From F23-D06 sp963620035 (lineage in GTDB: Bacteria; Bacteroidota; Bacteroidia; Bacteroidales; WCHB1-69): a stretch of DNA of 6,303 nt. Position 1 is the first letter of the stretch. Each line of letters begins with the position of its first letter. Below are positions 1 through 6,260 of the stretch, piece by piece. Where the stretch lies: positions 1 through 6,303 of the forward strand of contig CAVEXN010000044.1 of NCBI GenBank assembly GCA_963620035.1, read 5' to 3'. A program made the translations under genes and the position numbers. The notes under the pieces were generated by a model. The model was not told the origin of the DNA, searched no databases, and saw nothing but the letters and a program-made list of their open reading frames with translations.

Positions 1-909
1 GATATACAGTGTGCTTTATTCGATTTGTCTTTATTTGCTTTATCTCGTTTTCCGTGTGGAACTTTCTACAACGTGAGTTTCGAGACACAGAAGCTCATCA
101 AGGAGGCCGTCAAGCAGCTCGACGACCACATGAACGTCACGGAGATACGCATCGTGGTGGAGAGCGGCGGCATGGACAGCATCAGAGACCGCGAGGAATT
201 GGAGGCAGGCGCCGCCATGACCGATAAGAATGTGAAGACCATCCATGTGAAAGAAGCGGTGGGCGCAGGCGTGGCCTACGACCTCGTGGGCGAACTGGTG
301 CAGAGCACGGGACTGACGCGCCGCACCATCGTGGCGATGCTGAAGGGCGTGAAGCCTACGACGTTCCATCAGTTCAAGATGAACCCCGAGGAGTTTATCG
401 TCAAGGCGTCGCGCATCATCAACGACTGCAAGGCCATCTCGCTCATCCAGCACATCTGCTACGAGAAGAGCCAGAACACCTTCGATACCGACATCTTCGC
501 CAGTGCCACCCTGCGCGGCACCATCGGCAAGGATGCCATCAGCAGTGCCAAGTCGCTCTACGACATGGTGGTGCTCGACAGTCAGGGCATAGAGAAGTCG
601 TTTGCCGAGTCGCTGGAGGCGGAGGACGATGTGGTGGTATACACCAAACTGCCCAACGGTTTCTACATCAACACGCCCATGGGCAAGTACAACCCCGACT
701 GGGCTATCGCCTTCCGCGAGGGCAGCGTGAAGCACGTCTACTTCGTGGCGGAGACCAAGGGCAACGACATCGAGGCGTCGCAACTGCGCCGCGCGGAGGA
801 CGCAAAGATAGAATGTGCGCGCCGCCACTTCGCCGCCATCAGCACGGGCGACGTGGTGTATAGCGTGGTGAAAACCTACAAGGACTTGTATGACGCGGTG
901 ATGAAGTAA
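1..909 (+). CDS. Type III restriction enzyme Res subunit, C-terminal part only (5' end missing)
   Basis: Res is the helicase-nuclease subunit of type III restriction-modification complexes; it works with Mod to cut DNA near unmethylated sites. Seen here is about 290 codons matching the C-terminal third of the family, which normally runs to roughly 900-1000 residues. The segment with TGLTRRTIVAMLKG followed by NPEEFI is typical of the region before the nuclease domain. A PD-(D/E)xK nuclease motif is present: Asp at 697-699 in NPDW, and Glu at 751-753 and Lys at 757-759 in AETKG. No helicase motifs lie in the window. The frame is open to the left edge but has no ATG near the start of homology; possible starts are TTG at 25 and GTG at 73. 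The first 50 bases are AT-rich (15 G/C of 50) and encode residues that do not look like Res, so I infer a 5'-truncated remnant, although the window edge prevents proof. No mod gene is adjacent. Confidence 0.8.
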   Translation, partial: DIQCALFDLSLFALSRFPCGTFYNVSFETQKLIKEAVKQLDDHMNVTEIRIVVESGGMDSIRDREELEAGAAMTDKNVKTIHVKEAVGAGVAYDLVGELVQSTGLTRRTIVAMLKGVKPTTFHQFKMNPEEFIVKASRIINDCKAISLIQHICYEKSQNTFDTDIFASATLRGTIGKDAISSAKSLYDMVVLDSQGIEKSFAESLEAEDDVVVYTKLPNGFYINTPMGKYNPDWAIAFREGSVKHVYFVAETKGNDIEASQLRRAEDAKIECARRHFAAISTGDVVYSVVKTYKDLYDAVMK

Positions 910-961
910 GGGTATTGTAGTATCCAGTCGTTTCTCAAAAACGCTTGAAAACAGTCAATAT

Positions 962-1206
962 TCAATAAAATGAAGTAACATTTCGCCTGTTTGTTTCATC
1001 TGGAAGTTGTATCTTTTCAGCAAAAACACGTATAGGAGACCTGTCGGTAAAATCCGGACTTACATACTCTTCACCCGCATATAACTTCAAAAGAGCCATG
1101 AGGCTTCTTTGCAACTTTTTATTGCTTGTACTGCAGTAGCCTTAACCTGTATTGTCCGATAAACATTATCAGAATGTAGATCAAGAACGAATAATTCCTG
1201 ATTCAT
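962..1206 (-). pseudogene. Unrecognised frameshifted C-terminal protein remnant
   Basis: Two short minus-strand reading frames together look like the end of one protein. Frame A runs 1206-1087 (39 codons, starting MNQELFVLDLHSDNVY, stop TGA at 1089-1087). Frame B is open from 1141 to its TGA at 964-962 (59 codons) and contains KLYAGEEYVSPDF, SPIRVFAEKIQLPDE and ends NVTSFY. The two overlap at 1141-1090, where one frameshift would join them into about 80 residues. Frame B has an internal ATG at 1099-1097 that could start a 45-residue peptide. Frame A begins only two bases after the glgB stop codon, so the piece lies in the position of a third operon gene, or was fused there by a rearrangement. 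I do not recognise the family. The protein-like composition of both frames is the only evidence that this is a decayed gene; chance short frames remain possible. Confidence 0.42.
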
Positions 1207-1208
1207 AT

Positions 1209-3200
1209 CTACGTTCTGGTCAGCAGCAGTCCTGTGCGGCAGGGCAAGTACAGCCGCATAAAACTGCCGCCGTCGCGCATATAGGAGTGGAATGCTATGT
1301 TGTCATCCACGTTGCCGAAGCCGCCGTAGCAGGTGTCGTCGCTGTTCAAGACGATGTGGTATTTCCCCTCAGGACAGGGCAGTTCATAGTCGGCAAATGC
1401 GCGCGTGGGGTTGAAATTGAAGACGACAAGACATTTGCCGCGCACGAATGCCAGCACTTGGTTGCTGATGTGCTCGTGCCACTTTGCGGGAGGCTCTTCC
1501 AGCAGGTTCAGTTCTGTGGCATGGTGTATCATGTCGCGGTCAAATTGGTACATGCCGGCATATTTCAGGCCTTTGTCGTCGGCAAGATGCCATTGCCGGC
1601 GGGCATAGCGGCACGACCAGCCGTTGCCCTCCCGTGGAAAGTCGATCCACTCGGGATGACCGAACTCGTTGCCCATGAAGTTGAGGTAGCCGCCGGAAGC
1701 CAAGGTGAGGGTCGCCATCCGGATGAGTTTGTGCAAGGCTATCGCCCGGTCGGTGCTGAAGTCGGGGGTCCTTGCCGACATGAAGTCGTAAATCTTAGCC
1801 CCTGCCATTCTGAAGATGAGGGTCTGGTCGCCAACCATGGCCTGGTCGTGGCACTCGGCATAGCTGATGGTCTCTTCCTCATGGCGCTTGTCGGTCAGTC
1901 TGAAGAAGATTTCCCCGGGGTTCCAGGCCTCGTCAGGCACGCTCTTGACGGTCTTGGTCCAGAAGTCAGCAATGCCCATCGACATGCGGAAGTCGAAGCC
2001 GACGCCGCCTTTCTCTGCCGGCCAGGCCATACCGGGCATGCCGCTCACGTCTTCGGCGATGGTGAGTGCCTGCGGGTTCACCTGCCGGATAAGCTTGTTT
2101 GCCAAGGTGAGATAGACGATGCCGTCTTCATCGACATTCGTGTCAAAGTATTGGCTGTAGTTCAGAAAGTCGGTGCCGATGCCGTGGTCTTTGTAGCAGA
2201 GGCTGGTGACGCCGTCGAAGCGGAAGCCGTCGAAGCGGAACTCCTGCAGCCAGTATTTGAGGTTGGAGAGCAGGAACAGCAGCGTCTCCTGCTTGCCGTA
2301 GTCAAAGCAGCGCGAGTCCCACACGGGATGCCGTCCCCGCTCGCCGGTGTGGAAGTAGAGGTCGTCGCGCCCGTCAAACAGTCCGAGCCCCTCTTTGGCG
2401 TTGCTGACGGAGTGGGAGTGTACGAGGTCGAGGATGACGGCGATGCCGTAACGGTGGGCGGTGTCGATGAGTTCCTTGAGTTCTTCGGGCGTGCCGAACC
2501 GTGACGAGGGGGCGAAGAAGTTGGCCACTTGGTAGCCGAACGAACCATAGTAGGGATGCTCTTGTATAGCCATCAATTGCAGGGTGTTGTAGCCAAGGTC
2601 GCGGATGCGGGGCAGCACGGTCTCTTTGAATTCCCAGTAGGAGGAGATTTTTGCTTCTTCCGACGACATGCCCACGTGCGCTTCATAGATGAGCGGGTGG
2701 TGTGGCTTGGCGGGCGCAGTCCATTGCCAACGGTAAGGTTCCGGTTCCCATACCTGCGCACAGAACACTTTGGTGTGCTCGTCTTGCACTACACGGGTGG
2801 CGTAAGCCGGCAGCCGCTCGTCGGCGCCCGACTGCCATACCATCCACAGTTTGTAGAGCATGGTGTGTCGGAGACAGAAGTCGGGCAACTCGATCTCCCA
2901 GTCGCCGTTGCCGACAGGGCGCAGGGCAAATTCGGGCTTCACCTGCCAGTGCGAGAAGTCGCCGTAGAGGTATAGAGCCTTGGCATTGGGTGCTTTTTCG
3001 CGAAACACCCACCCTTGGGCAGTGCGGTGCAGTCCGTAGTAAAGATGCCCGTTGGCAATGTCAGCAAGGGGGCGTTTCCCGTCAGTGAGTTCCAGTTCGC
3101 GGAGTGCGGCCCGCTCACGACGTTGTTGCAACTGCCGCGCAAAGGGCTTGAGCAGCGCGTCTTGGCGCACCAGTTCGGGTATAAGGTCTTGGGCGGTCAT
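1209..3200 (-). CDS. glgB: 1,4-alpha-glucan (glycogen) branching enzyme, eukaryote-like GH13 type
   Basis: This cytoplasmic enzyme cuts alpha-1,4 glucan chains and re-attaches them through alpha-1,6 bonds, making branches in glycogen. The 663-residue product has an N-terminal CBM48-like beta-sandwich (about 55-140, with LYLYGDFSHW), a GH13 barrel (about 170-520) and an alpha-amylase C-terminal beta domain (about 575-663). All catalytic regions are intact: DLVHSH at 258-263, RFDG with nucleophile Asp329, AED with acid/base Glu383, and ECHD with Asp452. NEFGHPEWIDFPREGNGW (510-527) is characteristic of the eukaryotic/Bacteroidota branch rather than the longer E. coli-type GlgB. I chose ATG 3200-3198 because it overlaps the upstream stop as ATGA and the protein then starts MTAQDLIPEL; a longer frame to 3404 would run into the upstream gene without adding family-like sequence. 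Expression is probably coupled to that gene. The stop is TAG at 1211-1209. Confidence 0.96.
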   Translation of the reverse strand: MTAQDLIPELVRQDALLKPFARQLQQRRERAALRELELTDGKRPLADIANGHLYYGLHRTAQGWVFREKAPNAKALYLYGDFSHWQVKPEFALRPVGNGDWEIELPDFCLRHTMLYKLWMVWQSGADERLPAYATRVVQDEHTKVFCAQVWEPEPYRWQWTAPAKPHHPLIYEAHVGMSSEEAKISSYWEFKETVLPRIRDLGYNTLQLMAIQEHPYYGSFGYQVANFFAPSSRFGTPEELKELIDTAHRYGIAVILDLVHSHSVSNAKEGLGLFDGRDDLYFHTGERGRHPVWDSRCFDYGKQETLLFLLSNLKYWLQEFRFDGFRFDGVTSLCYKDHGIGTDFLNYSQYFDTNVDEDGIVYLTLANKLIRQVNPQALTIAEDVSGMPGMAWPAEKGGVGFDFRMSMGIADFWTKTVKSVPDEAWNPGEIFFRLTDKRHEEETISYAECHDQAMVGDQTLIFRMAGAKIYDFMSARTPDFSTDRAIALHKLIRMATLTLASGGYLNFMGNEFGHPEWIDFPREGNGWSCRYARRQWHLADDKGLKYAGMYQFDRDMIHHATELNLLEEPPAKWHEHISNQVLAFVRGKCLVVFNFNPTRAFADYELPCPEGKYHIVLNSDDTCYGGFGNVDDNIAFHSYMRDGGSFMRLYLPCRTGLLLTRT
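3197..3200 (-). promoter_or_regulatory. ATGA stop-start overlap coupling the exported protein gene to glgB
   Basis: The TGA stop of the upstream gene (3199-3197) overlaps the ATG of glgB (3200-3198). A four-base overlap of this kind normally means co-transcription and translational coupling by terminating ribosomes. It also fixes the glgB start. No Shine-Dalgarno-like sequence is evident just upstream (AAGAAACT precedes the ATG), consistent with a Bacteroidota host. Confidence 0.85.
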
Positions 3201-4870
3201 AGTTTCTTGAATATGTATTCGCGTTTTGCGTTCCACTCCCCAATCATCTCGCGCAGTTGACGTATCTCTTTCTTGCTGTCGAGGACTGTTCCCTGCAAGG
3301 TCAACTGCCTCGATATGGTAAGTTTTCCGTTCTCGTATGACGTTTTGATGTGTACGGAACCGAAGCCGTAGTTCTTCACATACAAAAACGGCGGGCTTAT
3401 CCACCGGACTCCGGCGGGCAAGTCAACGGTGTAAGTGCAACATTCGTAGGTCTGCTCGGTCTGTACGGGCGTTTCACCATTGTAGGGGAGCAGTGTCGCC
3501 TGTATGTCGTTGCCGCCTTCGGGGTGGGCGATAGTCATTGTGTAGTAGGCGCCGCTGAGGTGCGACACGGCAGCACAGTTGTCGCATGGTGTGGCGGTGA
3601 CCGTCGCGGCGGGTATGTCGGCACTTTCCGATCTGCGGAGGTCGGCTTCGGCTTTGTAGTGTCCGTTTTCGGAAGAAATGCGGAGGTCGGCGAGCAGTTC
3701 CAGATGGTGCGGCTTCCGGTTCAGTTCCTCTTCGTGTCCGTTCAAGGATATGAAGAGCCCCTTGCATTTGCCCTGTGCGGCTGCGCACTCAAAAGGTTCG
3801 TTGGCAGAAAGGTAGCGCGCAACGCCGCCAAAGGAGACTTGCAGAAGCCCGCCGGGTTCGCCGGTCGGTTCTTGCGCCAGAATGCCGATTTCGGAGGCAT
3901 AGCCGGCCTCTTTCAGCAGGGTGTGCAGCAGCAGGTTTTTTTCAAACGGGGTGGCGCAGCCGGTGTTCAATACGGTGGCCGGTGAAGCTGTGATGAAGTT
4001 CATACAGCGCATCGGCACATTGTTGGTGCGGATAAAGCGGCGTACAAAACGGTGCAGGGCCGTTACGGAGTCGAGGGCATCGGCCGCATTGCGGAGTGTC
4101 TCTTCCGGCAGTTGCGGAAGCAGTTTCCCCATCGGCGGCATGAAGGCTTGTTGCAGCGAGAGGCGTGTCAGGAAGTCGCCGGGGCGGTCAAAGGTGGAGA
4201 GCAGGATGTAGGGGTTGTAGTTGTCGGGCAGGTAGCGGTCGGGTGCGGCGGCTGCCGTGTTAGTGAAAGTCCAGGACATGGTGCGGCGGCCGTCGTTTCC
4301 GGCACTTTCGGCAGGCAAGGCAGGTAGCCCGGCTGTGTGCAAGTCATAGTGCAGGGTGCGGTTGCCGGGTATGGTCACCGTGAGCAGCAGGGTGTCAACG
4401 GCAACGTCTTCGCAAAGATTAACCCGTTGTGCCAACTCGTGAAAGTAGGGATGCTGCGTGTGTATGGTGTAGTCGAGTACGATGACGGCCCCGGTTTCGA
4501 GGGCGGTGTGCGTGACCACCATCTCGCGTACGGCGTTGAAACGGGCGCAGTCGGTGCAGGAGGATGGCAAAACGGCATTGAAAGCATTGTCGGGCGTGGC
4601 TACCATGCGCCCGTCGGGCAGCCGCGTGTACGATTCGTTGACGGTCAGCGTCTCAAATTCTGGATTGTAGAGGATGAACGTTTCACCGAAGGTGTCAAAC
4701 GAGGCGGTGGTGAAAAGCTGCAGCTCTTTGCGGAAACGGAAATCGATGCTGCCGTCTTCATTCAGACTAAAGTGCCGCGAAATATTCAGATAGCGGGCAT
4801 CTTGCTTCTCTTTGGCGAAAGTGAAGCCTGAAAGAGAGAGCAGCAGTAAGAGTAACGCGATTTTTTTCAT
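3197..4870 (-). CDS. Exported DUF3857 / transglutaminase-like domain protein
   Basis: The 557-residue product begins with a type I signal peptide: MKK, a run of leucines from residue 6, and a likely cut after FTFA at residue 19. There is no lipobox cysteine, so it is probably periplasmic. Residues about 25-200 fit the DUF3857 beta-rich domain (REMVVTHTALETGAVIVLDY is typical). Residues about 260-350 fit a transglutaminase-like fold, with Cys305 in TGCATPFEKNLLLHTLLKEAG at the usual catalytic cysteine position. Where relatives tend to carry a catalytic His and Asp, this protein has SFGGVARYLSANE (346-357), so the triad appears lost. Residues about 390-530 form a further beta-rich region. Two CxxC pairs occur (105/108 and 429/432). 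It is the first gene of a two-gene operon with glgB, overlapping it by four bases. The molecular function of the family is not established; a peptide- or cell-envelope-related role is only an inference. Confidence 0.85.
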   Translation of the reverse strand: MKKIALLLLLLSLSGFTFAKEKQDARYLNISRHFSLNEDGSIDFRFRKELQLFTTASFDTFGETFILYNPEFETLTVNESYTRLPDGRMVATPDNAFNAVLPSSCTDCARFNAVREMVVTHTALETGAVIVLDYTIHTQHPYFHELAQRVNLCEDVAVDTLLLTVTIPGNRTLHYDLHTAGLPALPAESAGNDGRRTMSWTFTNTAAAAPDRYLPDNYNPYILLSTFDRPGDFLTRLSLQQAFMPPMGKLLPQLPEETLRNAADALDSVTALHRFVRRFIRTNNVPMRCMNFITASPATVLNTGCATPFEKNLLLHTLLKEAGYASEIGILAQEPTGEPGGLLQVSFGGVARYLSANEPFECAAAQGKCKGLFISLNGHEEELNRKPHHLELLADLRISSENGHYKAEADLRRSESADIPAATVTATPCDNCAAVSHLSGAYYTMTIAHPEGGNDIQATLLPYNGETPVQTEQTYECCTYTVDLPAGVRWISPPFLYVKNYGFGSVHIKTSYENGKLTISRQLTLQGTVLDSKKEIRQLREMIGEWNAKREYIFKKL

Positions 4871-4987
4871 GTTGTGTATGTGAGGGTCTTGGTTTTCGTT
4901 TCTTTTGTTTATGATAACTATATGATTTTTGCCATTTTAAATTGGTCGTACTTGTATGTTTTAGCGGTGAAAGTGTACATAGTCGTT
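4871..4987. other. AT-rich spacer before the exported-protein/glgB operon
   Basis: This 117-base spacer separates the end of the broken methyltransferase from the start of the next gene on the same strand, and must carry the operon's own promoter if it is not read through from upstream. I found no exact match to the Bacteroidota pattern (TTTG near -33 and TAnnTTTG near -7) on the minus strand, and no stem followed by a T-run that would serve as a terminator for the methyltransferase. The switch from low to high GC occurs at the right end of the exported-protein gene, so this spacer is probably close to an insertion boundary. Confidence 0.4.
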
Positions 4988-5695
4988 CTAATTTATTCCG
5001 ATAAAATCACTCAATGGTCTTATTTTAGCACGATATGTGTTTATGCGTTGTCTCAAATTGGATTGTTTTGTGAAATCAATCTCTTTTTTGTTGTCAAAAT
5101 GAAGCACCACATAGTAAGGGGCGTGTTCGGGGTGAAATCCCAGATCTTCGAGAGTCTCTTTTGTCCATATTTGGAAATGACCTTTGGTTTTAAGTTTGTA
5201 CAAATGACAATCTTCGCCATTAGTGTGAAGTAAAACATATTGTAAACGTTCAAAACCTGAAGTGACAAGTAAAGAACCTTTCGAGTCGCCGGCACGAAGA
5301 TAACAAATGCCTTTCTCAAGCATAAGTCGCTTGGTTTCAGTACGACAATGGTTTACAACGACAGTTAATTCATCGGGATTCTCTGACATTTTTTGAAATA
5401 ATTGGTTGGCAACAATCGGGTCTTTAATCTCAATTCTTCTGTGGTGTCCCAATTTTACATAATAACTATCCTGCTCAATGCCAACAACATTTCTATTCAA
5501 CAGGTTGGCCGCAATGCCTGTTGTACAACTTCCTGCAAAGGGGCCTAAAATAGTGTCTCCTTGTTTTGTAGTTGCGAGAATAATGCGATAAAGAAGTCGC
5601 AAAGGCTTTTGAGTTGGGTGTTTGCCACACCGTTTTTCCCAATTTGCAACCGATGGGATTTTCCAAACATCAGACATTTGTTTGCCTCCGTTCAA
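4988..5695 (-). CDS. C-terminal fragment of the split methyltransferase (AdoMet half plus unrecognised domain)
   Basis: This 235-codon fragment resumes in the same frame one codon after the stop. A TTG at 5695-5693 is the first possible start; the ATG at 5677-5675 (MSDVW) is a better one. GKHPTQKPLRLLYRIILA (24-41, counted from the TTG) is a hallmark of beta-class adenine methyltransferases. It is followed by motif I, read as ILGPFAGSCTTG (49-60), where LDPFxGSGTTG is expected: Asp is Gly at 51 and Gly is Cys at 57. VVGIEQD (70-76) is motif II. Residues about 115-208 form a C-terminal domain that I do not recognise and that does not look like the RAMA-type domain often found in HinfI-like enzymes. 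The stop is TAG at 4990-4988. Confidence 0.75.
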   Translation of the reverse strand: MNGGKQMSDVWKIPSVANWEKRCGKHPTQKPLRLLYRIILATTKQGDTILGPFAGSCTTGIAANLLNRNVVGIEQDSYYVKLGHHRRIEIKDPIVANQLFQKMSENPDELTVVVNHCRTETKRLMLEKGICYLRAGDSKGSLLVTSGFERLQYVLLHTNGEDCHLYKLKTKGHFQIWTKETLEDLGFHPEHAPYYVVLHFDNKKEIDFTKQSNLRQRINTYRAKIRPLSDFIGIN

Positions 5696-5698
5696 TTG

Positions 5699-5701
5699 TT
5701 A
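5699..5701 (-). other. In-frame TAA nonsense codon splitting the methyltransferase
   Basis: The codon order on the coding strand is AAA CTT ATG TAA CAA TTG AAC GGA. Everything on both sides stays in one frame and matches the family. A lysine codon AAA would become TAA by a single change, so this is most simply a point nonsense mutation. Confidence 0.85.
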
Positions 5702-6163
5702 CATAAGTTTAAAATTCAAGAAATAATTGCTGTTGCTTGACTTAGCAGCCCATACGATAAATTCAGTTGAAAAATTAAATCTTGTACCTGTTAATGAAGG
5801 TGGAGGGTCGGTTTTTTGCCAAGTAATGACATTTAGGATTTTATATCCTAAATCTGTCAAACAACGAGCGACTGAAAATATGTTATGGAATGTTCCTGAC
5901 ACCCAAATGGTGCCATCATCTTTCAATTTCTCACGACACAAAGAAAGCCATTGGTAATTAAACTCATCCTTTTCTTTGTCAGGTCTGATTATGTCCCAAT
6001 CACCGAAATTTGCCACTATAACTTTTTTGCCGCGAATTGTCTTGCCACCTCCAGAAATAAAATATGGTGGGTCGGCGAATATCATGTCGAATTGCTTTTG
6101 CAATTGCTCGAGCAACTTCATAGTATCGCCACAATAAAGATTAAAGTCGCAAAAAACATTCAT
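5699..6163 (-). CDS. N-terminal fragment of the split methyltransferase (catalytic DPPY half)
   Basis: This 154-residue fragment starts at ATG 6163-6161 with MNVFCDFNLYCGDTMKLL, a usual beginning for the family. It carries the catalytic motif DPPYF at residues 31-35, GTIWVSGTFHNI (84-95), and a stretch typical of HinfI-like enzymes, ITWQKTDPPPSLTG (113-126) followed by FSTEFIVWAAKS (131-142). The reading frame ends at TAA right after FKLM. On its own it lacks the AdoMet-binding motif, so it should not be active alone. The start lies one base after the TAG of a short upstream frame (6167-6165), which suggests the gene was once translationally coupled to an upstream partner. Confidence 0.8.
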   Translation of the reverse strand: MNVFCDFNLYCGDTMKLLEQLQKQFDMIFADPPYFISGGGKTIRGKKVIVANFGDWDIIRPDKEKDEFNYQWLSLCREKLKDDGTIWVSGTFHNIFSVARCLTDLGYKILNVITWQKTDPPPSLTGTRFNFSTEFIVWAAKSSNSNYFLNFKLM

Positions 6164-6164
6164 A

Positions 6165-6260
6165 CTACTTCATTTTCACATAATTGTCATACCATCTTTG
6201 AGGGTGCATTTCATTACAACAAAAAGCGTCAACAAACTTTTGATATAATTCAGGGAACCT
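6165..6260 (-). pseudogene. Possible C-terminal stub of a gene upstream of the methyltransferase
   Basis: A 31-codon minus-strand frame, beginning RFPELYQKFVDAF and ending QRWYDNYVKMK, stops at TAG 6167-6165, one base before the methyltransferase ATG. Its composition, rich in aromatic and charged residues, looks like real coding sequence, and the near-overlap is typical of co-translated restriction-modification genes. Upstream in this frame there are several stops (TAG at 6263-6261, then TAA codons and a further TAG), so an intact gene cannot continue in frame. A second frame is open from the window edge to 6176 and could be the same gene before a frameshift. I cannot name the protein. A restriction endonuclease partner is an inference from position only, and chance is possible. 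Confidence 0.35.

Larger units (their letters stand above)
4988..6163 (-). pseudogene. HinfI-like adenine-N6 DNA methyltransferase, split by an in-frame stop
   Basis: Read as one frame, this is a beta-class DNA methyltransferase of about 390 codons (M.HinfI is about 359 residues). Motif order is DPPY first, then target-recognition region, then the AdoMet-binding FxGxG motif at the C-terminal side. It would transfer a methyl group from AdoMet to the N6 of adenine, normally protecting DNA from a partner restriction enzyme. A TAA at 5701-5699 interrupts the frame between FKLM and QLNGGKQMSDVW; both sides stay in the same frame, and M.HinfI-like proteins run through this junction without a break, as I recall with Lys at that position. 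The AdoMet motif also departs from consensus. Low GC compared with the neighbouring operon suggests horizontal acquisition. Loss by mutation is the simplest reading; a sequencing error is less likely given the additional motif changes. Confidence 0.85.

Noticed and set aside
40..828. Minus-strand 262-codon open frame opposite the Res fragment
   Set aside because: Leu/His/Val/Arg-rich composition with no recognisable motif, while the plus strand encodes a clear Res nuclease domain.
929..943. Small hairpin CGTTT-CTCAA-AAACG after the Res stop
   Set aside because: Only five base pairs, AT-rich, and not followed by a T-run on either strand, so it is too weak to call a terminator.
901..980. Recurring ATGAAGTA strings near 901, 970 and on the minus strand near 6170
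   Set aside because: Short, and two of the three are Met-Lys-stop gene ends; too short to be called repeats or attachment sites.
1152..2504. Long plus-strand open frame of 450 codons antisense to glgB
   Set aside because: It lies wholly opposite an intact, strongly recognised glgB; its product is a low-complexity Val/Ala/Gly/Glu-rich string with no family resemblance, as expected from GC-biased codon use on the other strand.
4874..5233. Plus-strand 119-codon hydrophobic open frame
   Set aside because: Mostly antisense to the methyltransferase C-terminal part; the hydrophobic look follows from T-rich DNA, and nothing supports a membrane protein gene.
6205..6235. TTGACG on the minus strand resembling a -35 box
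   Set aside because: No matching -10 at the right spacing, the hexamer falls inside the protein-like stub (VDAF), and Bacteroidota promoters use a different consensus.
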